Assembly: GCA_965603355.1 (NCBI GenBank)
Contig: CBFDCQ010000014.1
Coordinates: 1-52,014 of the forward strand
DNA from: CBFDCQ01 sp965603355
Lineage (GTDB): Bacteria; Hydrogenedentota; CAZGCA01; CBFDCQ01
Reading direction: 5' to 3'
DNA: 52,014 nucleotides
Below are positions 43,201 through 50,460 of the stretch, in pieces (position 1 is the stretch's first letter; every line of letters starts with the position of its first letter). The notes beneath the pieces were generated by a model, which was not told the origin of the DNA, searched no databases, and was given only the letters and a program-made list of their open reading frames with translations. The translations under genes and the position numbers were made by a program.

Positions 43201-43346
43201 CGCCCCGCCGCTAAGATCCCCGCTATCGCAGCACCAACGGCGATCAGCATCATAAGATCTTTTATCACGGTGCGCCGTCGCCAGCGTTTCGCATAATTGT
43301 CATGGCCGAAACGGATCTTCGGCGCCTGTACGCGTACAACCTTCAT
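40296..43346 (-). CDS. Large AsmA/TamB-like envelope protein
   Basis: The 1016-residue protein has a basic N-terminus (KRWRRRTVIK), one transmembrane helix (about 30-47) and a very long beta-rich periplasmic part with repeated xVxLxG strands. Statements such as IDELEVDAGFAEGSLSGTLA and LHLESPGLVLKGQGTVTLDG show the typical AsmA-like pattern. The C-terminal 100 residues include FRVTGRFGELETEVE, resembling the AsmA C-terminal region. Such proteins (AsmA, YhdP, TamB) form hydrophobic grooves thought to move phospholipids between the membranes, which supports a double-membrane cell. Assignment to a specific subfamily is not possible by eye. Confidence 0.8.
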   Translation of the reverse strand: MKVVRVQAPKIRFGHDNYAKRWRRRTVIKDLMMLIAVGAAIAGILAAGRYARRKVADAVQQQIDEIAQRTGIVIEPGEVTLRGLTKVSITGTTVSFVTGESVRRTVGQIPKIEADANLIWVLLRRAFPLKVTIFDPEARLVRRKDGTWDLPFLDAARKTGVEGLAWDSFYSLIVHVRSGLFEIAQEGRAPPFSVELIELSIRSSADRKGFQVGSVFSLPSVSEDRLSATGWVYPFEGRFDVRTELAGLSVRAIDEFMPGSFSDYVRDGLVGGTLEVSGVAGKEIAVSGPIEFSSLNIENGPEFMRDITGTADMSVAINHESKEVQIDELEVDAGFAEGSLSGTLAYGTDEPEMRLIARFDRFPVEEVTAQFAEEAYPTVSELCLVPGDEARLTAELKGKVKEPEVTLTLSGAESRATLNVKTEPYGTVAVEADLAEVTVNRGAQRDATAELVVTDGTLHGERMPFTITRLAGDVSFQNGLATTDSLNLHLDDVPVTVSGYAGLSPSGVGSADVTFKCAIYDLSQYSYVNRLEGVSMWGPAELTANLLKLGETVSWDVDADLTNAVVRSQRFFHKPAGVNAQLHVKCSIESEGPVDAEVGLSLDEARVAGHAAIVAGEPSAVSAVTLQLDELQLANLMPCLNLPIEVVEDAGTKLVYVLNIENGEPNITADLSADRILVALAGDRNGEQSTLELEGIRLSLEDEPVGYHGDLRCRRAKVSPPITTRVKRDFPPEIMELVTAPVRIDADIEEFVWEPYRAEQVRCRVLLSESQFEVASATGRLAGGTFELKGDIVRDTELFFLTYGCEGLDIGQVLSPVLEGSDKYSGELSASVSLSGGLGGLESRSGKGGITVASGRLDSSYIISQMQGLEEIEDRPPFSFDTLQCDFSLDNDTVNVSNLHLESPGLVLKGQGTVTLDGHVDQLFTVEMSREVVDELFAKRRRRLIELLALPGVNARPVTRTFRVTGRFGELETEVERRPLHVELVKGTLGIGERIAVAGITVLALPARVFTDILFD

Positions 43347-43388
43347 CGTGCCCCACTCATATTCCCATCGGCTCGCGCAAAAGGCATT

Positions 43389-43416
43389 GTAGGGGCGTTC
43401 AATTGAACGCCCCTAC
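43389..43416. repeat. REP-like palindrome, copy 3 (perfect)
   Basis: This is a perfect 28-nt palindrome: GTAGGGGCGTTCAA followed by its exact reverse complement. It sits in the 108-bp gap between the recA and AsmA-like genes. No T-run follows on either side. Confidence 0.75.
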
Positions 43417-43454
43417 CATGTGTTCGCGCGCCAAAAGATCTCCTGATTCCACAG

Positions 43455-44498
43455 CTATGTCCGCGCACCTTCTTCCTTGTCGCCCTTGGGCGGTTTTGCC
43501 AGACCCAGCTTCTGGAGAAGCTCCGACTTTATCGCTCCGGCAACGTCAGCGTTTTCCTTCAAAAAGAGACGCGCGTTTTCGCGACCCTGGCCAATATGCT
43601 CCCCCTTGTACGTGAACCAGGAGCCGCTCTTTGTGACGATCTTATGCTCGAGCGCCATGTCCAGCAGACTGCCCTCCTTGGATATCCCTTCAGTGAACAA
43701 CAGGTCGAACTCGGCCAGCCTGAACGGCGCAGCGACCTTGTTCTTGACCACTTTGGCGCGCACGCGGTTGCCGACGGTCTCCTGTCCTTGCTTGATGGAG
43801 CCTATCCTGCGCAGATCTACACGTACACTGGAGTAAAACTTTAGCGCTCTGCCTCCGGGGGTGGTTTCAGGACTGCCAAACATCACCCCTATCTTCATAC
43901 GCATCTGATTGACAAATATGACGCAGGCCTTCGACTTGTTGATGGCGGCGGTCAGCTTGCGTAATGCCTTGGACATAAGCCGCGCCTGCAATCCGACCTG
44001 CTGGTCTCCCATCTCCCCTTCGATCTCGGCTTTCGGCACCAGCGCAGCCACCGAGTCTATGACGATCACATCAACCGCGTTGCTCCTGACGAGTATCTCG
44101 GTAACATCCAGCGCCTGCTCGGCGGTGTCCGGCTGCGACAACAGCAGGTTGTCAATATCCACTCCAATCCTTCGCGAAAAATCAGGGTCGAGAGCATGTT
44201 CCGCGTCGACGTAGGCGGCGATACCGCCCTGACGCTGCGCCTCGGCAACAACGTGGAGCGCCAGCGCGGTCTTGCCGGCAGCCTCCGGGCCGAATACCTC
44301 CACCACCCTGCCGCGCGGGAACCCGCCGACGCCGAGCGCCAAGTCCAGCGGCAGACACCCCGTCGGTATGACCGGTACCCCAGCGACAGCGCGCACGTCG
44401 CCGAGCTTCATGATAGTGCCGCGACCAAACTGTTTCTCGATCTGTGACACGGCTACGTCCAGAGCCTTCTTCTTGCCGTCATCCTTTTTCTCCGCCAT
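43455..44498 (-). CDS. recA: Recombinase RecA
   Basis: The 347-residue DNA recombination and SOS co-protease has the ATP-binding Walker A motif GPEAAGKT (70-77), a variant of the usual GPESSGKT. MAW-type signatures are VDAEHALDP, VIVIDSVAALVPKAEIEGE and ALRKLTAAINKSKACVIFVN. The charged C-terminal tail (KGDKEEGA) is typical. The length is normal. No LexA-box could be recognised in the 66-bp gap upstream, so SOS control is not evident here. The gene follows pcm in the same orientation. Confidence 0.97.
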   Translation of the reverse strand: MAEKKDDGKKKALDVAVSQIEKQFGRGTIMKLGDVRAVAGVPVIPTGCLPLDLALGVGGFPRGRVVEVFGPEAAGKTALALHVVAEAQRQGGIAAYVDAEHALDPDFSRRIGVDIDNLLLSQPDTAEQALDVTEILVRSNAVDVIVIDSVAALVPKAEIEGEMGDQQVGLQARLMSKALRKLTAAINKSKACVIFVNQMRMKIGVMFGSPETTPGGRALKFYSSVRVDLRRIGSIKQGQETVGNRVRAKVVKNKVAAPFRLAEFDLLFTEGISKEGSLLDMALEHKIVTKSGSWFTYKGEHIGQGRENARLFLKENADVAGAIKSELLQKLGLAKPPKGDKEEGART

Positions 44499-44564
44499 TA
44501 CTCATGCCTCCATCTCAGCCTGGAACCCATTTCAACTGGTAGAACGCTCAATCAGGTCTTGCGG

Positions 44565-45260
44565 TCACGACTCCCATCCTTCGCCACCGATCAGCGGCAC
44601 GAAGACGCAGCCGGTGGATTCCGTCGTGGTCAGCTGTCCGTGCTGCTTCTTGACAAGATGAAGCCGCTGCAATGAGCGCGAGCCCACCGGAACCGCCAGT
44701 CTGCCGCCTTCCGCCAGTTGGCTGCAAAGCGAGGCCGGAACTTCCGGCGCTCCCGCTGTTACAAGGATCGCATCAAAGGGCGCGTTGGTTCCCAGACCCA
44801 CGCTGCCGTCCGCTACCCGCACGTCAACGTTAGCGTAACCCAACGTTTCAAGCCGTTCCCGGGCTTCTTCCGCAAGGGACGCGATCCGCTCAATACTGTA
44901 CACGAATTCCGCAAGTTCCGCCAGAATAGCCGTCTGATAGCCGGATCCCGTACCCACTTCCAGTACCTTTTCAGAACCGGTCAACTCCAGCGCCTCCGTC
45001 ATCAGCGCCACCATGTACGGCTGCGATATGGTCTGGCCTTCCCCAATGTGCAGCGGCGAATCGTGGTACGCCCTGTCCCTGAGTTTCGCGGCAACGAAAA
45101 GGTGCCTCGGTATTCGAGCCATCGCATCGAGGACCCCGGGATCGGTTATCCCGCGCACCTTGAGCTGGTATTCGACCATTTCCAGCCGTTTACGTTCGTA
45201 CTCTCTCTCGTCCAGACTACCGGACTCCTCTCGGGAGCGCGTGGGCCTGTTCCTAAACAA
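44565..45260 (-). CDS. pcm: Protein-L-isoaspartate O-methyltransferase
   Basis: This enzyme methylates isoaspartyl residues in aged proteins with S-adenosylmethionine, starting their repair. The SAM-binding motif VLEVGTGSGYQTA (about 100-112), the preceding GEGQTISQPYMVALM and the late ILVTAGAPEVP are diagnostic. The frame opens at a TTG (45260) overlapping the upstream stop by 8 bases, giving 231 residues. An internal ATG at 45179 would give 204 residues and also fits the family, so the exact start is open. The likely operon partner is amrS upstream. Confidence 0.92.
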   Translation of the reverse strand: MFRNRPTRSREESGSLDEREYERKRLEMVEYQLKVRGITDPGVLDAMARIPRHLFVAAKLRDRAYHDSPLHIGEGQTISQPYMVALMTEALELTGSEKVLEVGTGSGYQTAILAELAEFVYSIERIASLAEEARERLETLGYANVDVRVADGSVGLGTNAPFDAILVTAGAPEVPASLCSQLAEGGRLAVPVGSRSLQRLHLVKKQHGQLTTTESTGCVFVPLIGGEGWES

Positions 45261-46254
45261 CGATATCCGCCTTCCCGCCGCACTGGCGGCAATGTCCGTC
45301 CGTCATTCCCGCCGTATCCACGCTGTATCCGCGTCGGCGTACCAGCGCGGCCCCACACTGCGCACATTGCGTATCGTTACCCTGTTCCAACATAATGTTC
45401 CCGACGTAGATGTACGAGAGCTTCTCGGCCGCTATCCGGTACGCCTCCTTAAGGGAGGCAGCCGGTGTCGGCCGTTCGGTCATCTTGTGATGAGGGAAAT
45501 AGCGCGAAAAATGCACCGGTATTCTTGGATCCACAGAATGGACGAAATCAACCAGCTTCGTTACCAGCTCGGGCGAATCGTTCTGCTTCGGCACGAGAAG
45601 GTTGGTGACCTCGACATGACACGAGCCGCTGGCTCGCTGGATAGTGCGGAGCACCGGCTCGACGGTACCCTTGCAGAGCTTTCGATAGAAATCGTTGTCC
45701 ATCGACTTGAGGTCTATATTCATCGCGTCGATTACCGTCAGAAGCTCCTCCAACGGTTCCGGGTTGATGTACCCGTTAGTGACGAGCACGTTCTTCAGAC
45801 CCGCATCCCGCACCAGTTTCCCCGCGTCCATTATGTACTCGAACCAGATCATCGGCTCGTTGTACGTGTAAGCGACGCCTATCGAACCGTACCGGCCGGC
45901 GCTTGACGCCAGCTCACGCGGCGCGATATACGAGCCGGGTTTCTCCCCCAGTACGAGCTCGACGTTCTGGCAGAAATCGCAGCGCAGGTCGCAGCCTACG
46001 GACCCAACGGAAAGTATGTCCGACCCGGGGTAGAAGTGGTACAGCGGTTTCTTCTCTATCGGGTCAACGTGGGTAGCGGCGACACGACCGTACGTGGCCG
46101 CCAGGAGCTTGCCGCCGGCGTTGATCCTCACACCGCAGAACCCGGTTTTCCCGTCCGCTATCGTGCACTCGTGCGGACAAAGGCGACACCGCACCTTCCG
46201 TCCGTCGAGTTTCTCATAATGGCGCGCTTCTACTTCGTCGATAGATGCCGGCAC
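45253..46254 (-). CDS. amrS: AmmeMemoRadiSam-type radical SAM enzyme
   Basis: The 333-residue protein has an N-terminal cysteine cluster (CRLCPHEC...GFCGVR), the radical SAM motif CDLRCDFCQN (about 92-101) preceded by SVGSVG, and a C-terminal zinc ribbon (CAQCG and CRQCGG). This layout is that of the AmrS family, related to pyruvate formate-lyase activases and usually found with Memo and AMMECR1 homologues. Those partners are not in the window. The reaction is not established. The GTG start (46254) lies 3 bases after the yggT stop. Confidence 0.9.
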   Translation of the reverse strand: MPASIDEVEARHYEKLDGRKVRCRLCPHECTIADGKTGFCGVRINAGGKLLAATYGRVAATHVDPIEKKPLYHFYPGSDILSVGSVGCDLRCDFCQNVELVLGEKPGSYIAPRELASSAGRYGSIGVAYTYNEPMIWFEYIMDAGKLVRDAGLKNVLVTNGYINPEPLEELLTVIDAMNIDLKSMDNDFYRKLCKGTVEPVLRTIQRASGSCHVEVTNLLVPKQNDSPELVTKLVDFVHSVDPRIPVHFSRYFPHHKMTERPTPAASLKEAYRIAAEKLSYIYVGNIMLEQGNDTQCAQCGAALVRRRGYSVDTAGMTDGHCRQCGGKADIVV

Positions 46255-46257
46255 TGG

Positions 46258-46506
46258 TCAGGACACCCCCCTTAGCAATACAGCAATAACCCACAGCGCC
46301 AGTAAAGCGATGACCGGTGAGATATCGATCCCACCGCCCACCGGCGGGACAACTCGCCTTAGCCGCGTCAAAAGCGGGTCGGTCATCAGAGAGAGAACCT
46401 TCACAGGCGTTTTCCTCTCGTCGAGCTCGAGCCACTTCGAGAGCGCCCTTAGCAGAATCAACACCATGTATACCTCGAGTAGGTTCTCGAGAACTCTTGC
46501 AACCAT
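46258..46506 (-). CDS. yggT: YggT family membrane protein
   Basis: This 82-residue protein has two hydrophobic helices (about 8-22 and 62-80) flanking the conserved DPLLTRLRRVVPPVGGGIDIS, the YggT signature. The family is associated with cell-division and envelope genes and proposed to have a role in osmotic or septal functions. E. coli YggT is about twice as long, but single-unit versions of this size are common. It is tightly packed between thpR and amrS. Confidence 0.9.
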   Translation of the reverse strand: MVARVLENLLEVYMVLILLRALSKWLELDERKTPVKVLSLMTDPLLTRLRRVVPPVGGGIDISPVIALLALWVIAVLLRGVS

Positions 46507-46546
46507 CGGCCTCGACTGAACGGGAGCCCCCGCGCTCGGAAACCCC

Positions 46547-47128
46547 CTATTCCTGCGGACGCAAAATCACTGTCCTAAGCGTCTCATAGACCGGCCCTGT
46601 CGGTTTCAGGTTGCTCTGGATCAGTGATACCTTGTCAACAACCATCTGCCCTACCGGCCGGTCCAACCCCTTTTCCAGCTTCCGTCGCAACTTCCCCCTA
46701 CCCGATTGCGACTTTATCCTCCCGAGCGTCAAATGCGCGCTGAACGGTCTCTCCTCCCTCGGCCAGCCGGCTTCCGCAACAGCGTCCTCCACCGCCTCGC
46801 GCAGTTCGAGCACCGGCCCATCGTGCGGTTCAATGCCCAGCCAAACGACGCGCGGTTTCCTCTCGTTCGGGAACACTCCAAGCCCCTCGAGCGTTATCAT
46901 GAATTGTCCGACCGACTTAAGTCGACTGTGTAACGTGTCTGCCACCGCATCCACCGTCCCGCGCGGAACGTCGTTTCCCAAAAACCGCAGGGTCAAATGC
47001 ATATTTTCAGGTTTCACCCACCGAACATCCGCGCCGGTTTTCTTGAGTCTGCGACGTATTTCCCCTATACCATCCCGAATGTCCTGAGGTATTTCCGCCG
47101 CGATGAACGCCCTGATCGTACTCTGCAC
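46547..47128 (-). CDS. thpR: RNA 2',3'-cyclic phosphodiesterase
   Basis: The 193-residue 2H phosphoesterase carries the two diagnostic HxTx motifs, HLTLRF (about 43) and HLTLGRI (about 130), which form the active site that opens RNA 2',3'-cyclic phosphates to 2'-phosphates. The start is a GTG at 47128. The window also encodes RtcB, which acts on similar RNA ends, though at a separate locus. It is 40 bp upstream of yggT and probably in one operon with nnrE. Confidence 0.93.
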   Translation of the reverse strand: MQSTIRAFIAAEIPQDIRDGIGEIRRRLKKTGADVRWVKPENMHLTLRFLGNDVPRGTVDAVADTLHSRLKSVGQFMITLEGLGVFPNERKPRVVWLGIEPHDGPVLELREAVEDAVAEAGWPREERPFSAHLTLGRIKSQSGRGKLRRKLEKGLDRPVGQMVVDKVSLIQSNLKPTGPVYETLRTVILRPQE

Positions 47129-47275
47129 GAGGTCAGCCTCCGCCCCTTTCAGCTCCCCGGCTCATTCTACTACAATCAGGGCGAGAATATCCAGAGAGAC
47201 TGCTTGCTTGAAGCGATTGGAAACGCGTATTTCGTCGGTAGCGCGGGCCCGCGCCGCGTGAAGCGCGCCTACGTA

Positions 47276-47947
47276 CTAGGCAATGCCCTGCGCACATATA
47301 GCGGGGATCCCTATGTCCGCGACGACCAGCTCGCCCAAAAACCGCTTTGCGGCATCGGTCCTGAAACCCAGTTTGGGGTACTGAAACGTGACTGTCCGTT
47401 CAGCCGTGACCGCCACGCCGAGCGGCTGCCCCGTGTCGGCATCGAGACCCGACGGGACGTCCACGGACAGAACGCGCGCCTGCGATTCGGTTATCGCCGA
47501 GATGAGATCGGCGTACAGTCCCGTGACCTTCCCCCTCAGCCCCGTGCCGAGCAGCGCGTCAACAACCAGCGCTGCATCCGTCGCCCTGGAGGCCACACGA
47601 TGAACGTCAGTCTCATCGTGAAGCTCATTCACCTCTTTTCCAAGACGTTGAAACATCGTAAGGTTGATCGCCGCGTCACCTTCCACTTTGTCGGTCGTCC
47701 CGACAAGGTGCACCTCCACGCTGTAACCGCTGTTGACGAGATGTCGCGCAACGACGTACCCGTCACCGCCATTGTTACCTTTGCCGCAAAGCACGAGCAC
47801 CACGCCGGCCGCGGCGGCCGCCATCTTCGTCGCTTCCTCGAAAACGCGCCTGCCGGCGTTCTCCATCAGAACCACGCCGGGTATACCGATCTCGTGGATT
47901 GCACGTCGATCGATCTCCCTCATCTGTTCAGCGGTTACGTAAAGCAT
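47276..47947 (-). CDS. nnrE: NAD(P)H-hydrate epimerase (YjeF N-terminal domain)
   Basis: The 223-residue protein repairs damaged NAD(P)H by epimerising its hydrate. It shows MREIDRRAIHEIGIPGVVLM, VVLVLCGKGNNGGDGYVVAR (nucleotide-binding loop, about 49-68) and the late SVDVPSGLDADTG. Most bacterial homologues are fused to a dehydratase domain (NnrD); here only the epimerase domain exists and no dehydratase lies beside it, so that partner must be elsewhere. A 147-bp gap separates it from thpR. Confidence 0.93.
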   Translation of the reverse strand: MLYVTAEQMREIDRRAIHEIGIPGVVLMENAGRRVFEEATKMAAAAAGVVLVLCGKGNNGGDGYVVARHLVNSGYSVEVHLVGTTDKVEGDAAINLTMFQRLGKEVNELHDETDVHRVASRATDAALVVDALLGTGLRGKVTGLYADLISAITESQARVLSVDVPSGLDADTGQPLGVAVTAERTVTFQYPKLGFRTDAAKRFLGELVVADIGIPAICAQGIA

Positions 47948-48043
47948 GGTCGCTCCAAGAACCTGACGGGATGCGCCTCTCTTGAACCGCGTCGGAGCCC
48001 AAGCGCGGAAAAGGTCGACAATCTAGTAGAACCTGGTCAGACC

Positions 48044-48841
48044 TTACACCTCATCCTCCGCGAGGTTGCCTATAATGATGTTTCTGACACGCTCAACGAG
48101 CTCGTTCCTCTGCTCATACGTGTAGGAACGCGTATCCACCGGTTTATCAACGGCCATTTTCAGCACGCCCTTGCGGAACACGAGCTTCTCTTTCGGCAAT
48201 ATCTTGCGACCGCCGCTCATCGTAATCGGCACGATCGGCACGCCGGCCTTGAGTGCCAGCACGAACCCGCCTTTCTTGAAGGGTCCCACCGTCCCGTCGG
48301 CGCTGCGAGTCCCTTCAGCGCAAACGAATATCGATATCCCTTCACGAATCGTCTCGGCGGCCCTGTCGTAGCTTGCAAACGCCTGCGCGCGGTCGTCTCT
48401 GTCAATTTTAACGTGTCCGCCCTTTTTCAGCGCCCAGCCAAAGCCCGGTATCTTGAACAGTTCCTTCTTTGCGATGAACCGCACCTGCGCCGGCAGGAAA
48501 CCGGCAACCGCGAGTATGTCGTAATGGCTCTGGTGGTTCGACACAAACACGTAGCTGCCGTTCGGGTCGAAATTGTCCAGACCCTCCGCGTCAACCCGGA
48601 CGCCGCTCACCCAAAGCAGTCCGCGTGCCCAACAGCGCGCCACAACGGAGTGAAACGCCTTTGCCGAAGGGTCGAATATGAGCGATATGAGGGCGCAGGC
48701 TATGGCTATGGCCGTCCAGACCGCCGCGAAAACTATCAGCAGGATAGATCGCAAACCTCTTTTCAGTTGTGCGCGTTCGGTCCGTGCTTTGTTAAGGCTG
48801 GCGGATATGTCTTCCTCCGACTTAGCCGTTTCAATGCGCAT
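48044..48841 (-). CDS. plsC: 1-acylglycerol-3-phosphate acyltransferase
   Basis: The 265-residue membrane enzyme adds the second acyl chain to make phosphatidic acid. The catalytic motif NHQSHYDI (HxxxxD, about 99-106) and substrate motif FVCAEGTRS (about 171-179) are present. An N-terminal hydrophobic segment spans about 31-55. It complements PlsX encoded at 31820-32830 in the opposite strand operon. It follows guaA by 42 bp. Confidence 0.94.
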   Translation of the reverse strand: MRIETAKSEEDISASLNKARTERAQLKRGLRSILLIVFAAVWTAIAIACALISLIFDPSAKAFHSVVARCWARGLLWVSGVRVDAEGLDNFDPNGSYVFVSNHQSHYDILAVAGFLPAQVRFIAKKELFKIPGFGWALKKGGHVKIDRDDRAQAFASYDRAAETIREGISIFVCAEGTRSADGTVGPFKKGGFVLALKAGVPIVPITMSGGRKILPKEKLVFRKGVLKMAVDKPVDTRSYTYEQRNELVERVRNIIIGNLAEDEV

Positions 48842-48883
48842 CAGCCGTCCTTCCTCGCGCAGCCGTAAATCGACGCTGCGGTG

Positions 48884-50428
48884 TCACTCCCACTCTATGG
48901 TGCTCGGCGGTTTTGAACTTATGTCATAAACGACCCGGTTAACGCCGGCAACCTCATTGATGATCCCGTTGGATATTCTCGCAAGTACGTCATGGGGGAT
49001 CGGGTACCAGTCCGCGGTCATCGCGTCCTTGCTCGACACGGTTCTCACCGCGACAACGTTCTCATACGTCCTGCCGTCGCCCATAACCCCGACGCTGCGC
49101 ACGGGAAGCAGGACGACGAGCGCCTGCCACATTTTTCTGTAAAGACCGGCGGCACGTATCTCGTCCATAGCTATGGCATCCGCCTCGCGCAACAGGTCCA
49201 ACCTCTCCCTGGTTACCTCGCCCAGCACGCGGATCGCCAGACCCGGCCCCGGAAACGGGTGCCGCCACAGGATCGATTCGGGGATGCCGAGCTCCAGGCC
49301 CACCTCCCTTACCTCGTCCTTGAAAAGCTCGCGCAGAGGTTCTATAAGCTCGAAATCCATCCGTTCCGGGAGCCCGCCGACGTTATGGTGCGTCTTGATG
49401 GTCGCCGATGGTCCGCCGGTCGCCGAAACGCTCTCTATGACGTCGGGATAAAGCGTCCCCTGCGCAAGAAACTCGCACTTGCCCAGCTTCTCAGCCTCAC
49501 TCTCAAAAAGTCGTATGAACTCGTTTCCGATTCGCTTCCTCTTTTCCTCCGGATCGGCGATGCCCGCAAGCGCCTCGAGGAACCTGCCTTCAGCATCAAC
49601 GTAATGGAGCGGGATGTGGAAATGCTCGTTGAAAGTCTCTCTGACCTCGTCGGCTTCGCCTTTCCGCAGGACCCCGTTGTTGACGAAAATGCAGTGGAGT
49701 TTATCGCCTACGGCGCGGTGAACGAGCACGGCTACAACCGTCGAGTCGACACCGCCGCTTACCCCACATACAACCTGTTCCTCGCCCACCTGGGCCCTTA
49801 TCGACTCCACAGCTTCGTCGACAAACGACTGTGCCGTCCAATCCGGCGCGCTGCCGCAAATGTCGAACACGAAGTTCTTCAGTATCTCGGTACCTTTGGG
49901 CGTGTGCACGACCTCCGGGTGAAACTGAACGCCGTAAAGCTTGCTCTCGGGCGAGGCAAACGCGGCGACCGGACAGTTCTCCGTCGATCCGATCACCTGA
50001 AACCCGTTCGGCAGCTTATCAACCCTGTCGCCATGGCTCATCCACACCTCGAGGTCCTGATCGAGCCCCGTGAAAAGGTTGCTGTCGCCTGAATGACGCA
50101 GCATCGCCCGCCCGTACTCTCTCCGGTCCGACGGCAGCACCTTACCGCCCAGCATGTGCGCCATGAGCTGGAGTCCGTAACATATGCCGAGCACCGGCAC
50201 GTCCAGTTCCAATACCGCCTTGTCCAGTTGCGGCGAGTTCGGCTCGTGAACGCTCGATGGTCCGCCCGATAGGATGATCCCTTGCGGGTGGAGGTCCGTT
50301 ATGCGGTCGACAGGGACGTCGTACGGCAGGATGACGCTGTAGACGTGACACTCCCTGACACGACGCGCTATAAGCTGCGAGTACTGCGCGCCAAAATCCA
50401 GCACTATTATGGGACGTTTATCCTGCAT
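48884..50428 (-). CDS. guaA: GMP synthase (glutamine-hydrolysing)
   Basis: The 514-residue enzyme converts XMP to GMP. The N-terminal class-I glutamine amidotransferase domain has VLDFGAQYSQLIARRV at the start and Cys83 in GICYGLQ, with a later HPEV triad motif. The ATP-pyrophosphatase domain has the PP-loop GVSGGVDST (about 220). The C-terminal dimerisation domain ends in the family signature YDISSKPPSTIEWE. The gene is 32 bp after guaB, giving the usual guaB-guaA order. Confidence 0.97.
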   Translation of the reverse strand: MQDKRPIIVLDFGAQYSQLIARRVRECHVYSVILPYDVPVDRITDLHPQGIILSGGPSSVHEPNSPQLDKAVLELDVPVLGICYGLQLMAHMLGGKVLPSDRREYGRAMLRHSGDSNLFTGLDQDLEVWMSHGDRVDKLPNGFQVIGSTENCPVAAFASPESKLYGVQFHPEVVHTPKGTEILKNFVFDICGSAPDWTAQSFVDEAVESIRAQVGEEQVVCGVSGGVDSTVVAVLVHRAVGDKLHCIFVNNGVLRKGEADEVRETFNEHFHIPLHYVDAEGRFLEALAGIADPEEKRKRIGNEFIRLFESEAEKLGKCEFLAQGTLYPDVIESVSATGGPSATIKTHHNVGGLPERMDFELIEPLRELFKDEVREVGLELGIPESILWRHPFPGPGLAIRVLGEVTRERLDLLREADAIAMDEIRAAGLYRKMWQALVVLLPVRSVGVMGDGRTYENVVAVRTVSSKDAMTADWYPIPHDVLARISNGIINEVAGVNRVVYDISSKPPSTIEWE

Positions 50429-50460
50429 AGTCGTAAATGGGAGGAAACCGACGGTTCATC

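Noticed and set aside
44499..44564. LexA-type SOS box upstream of recA
   Set aside because: GTTC- and GAAC-like pieces exist but not with the spacing or symmetry of any known LexA site.
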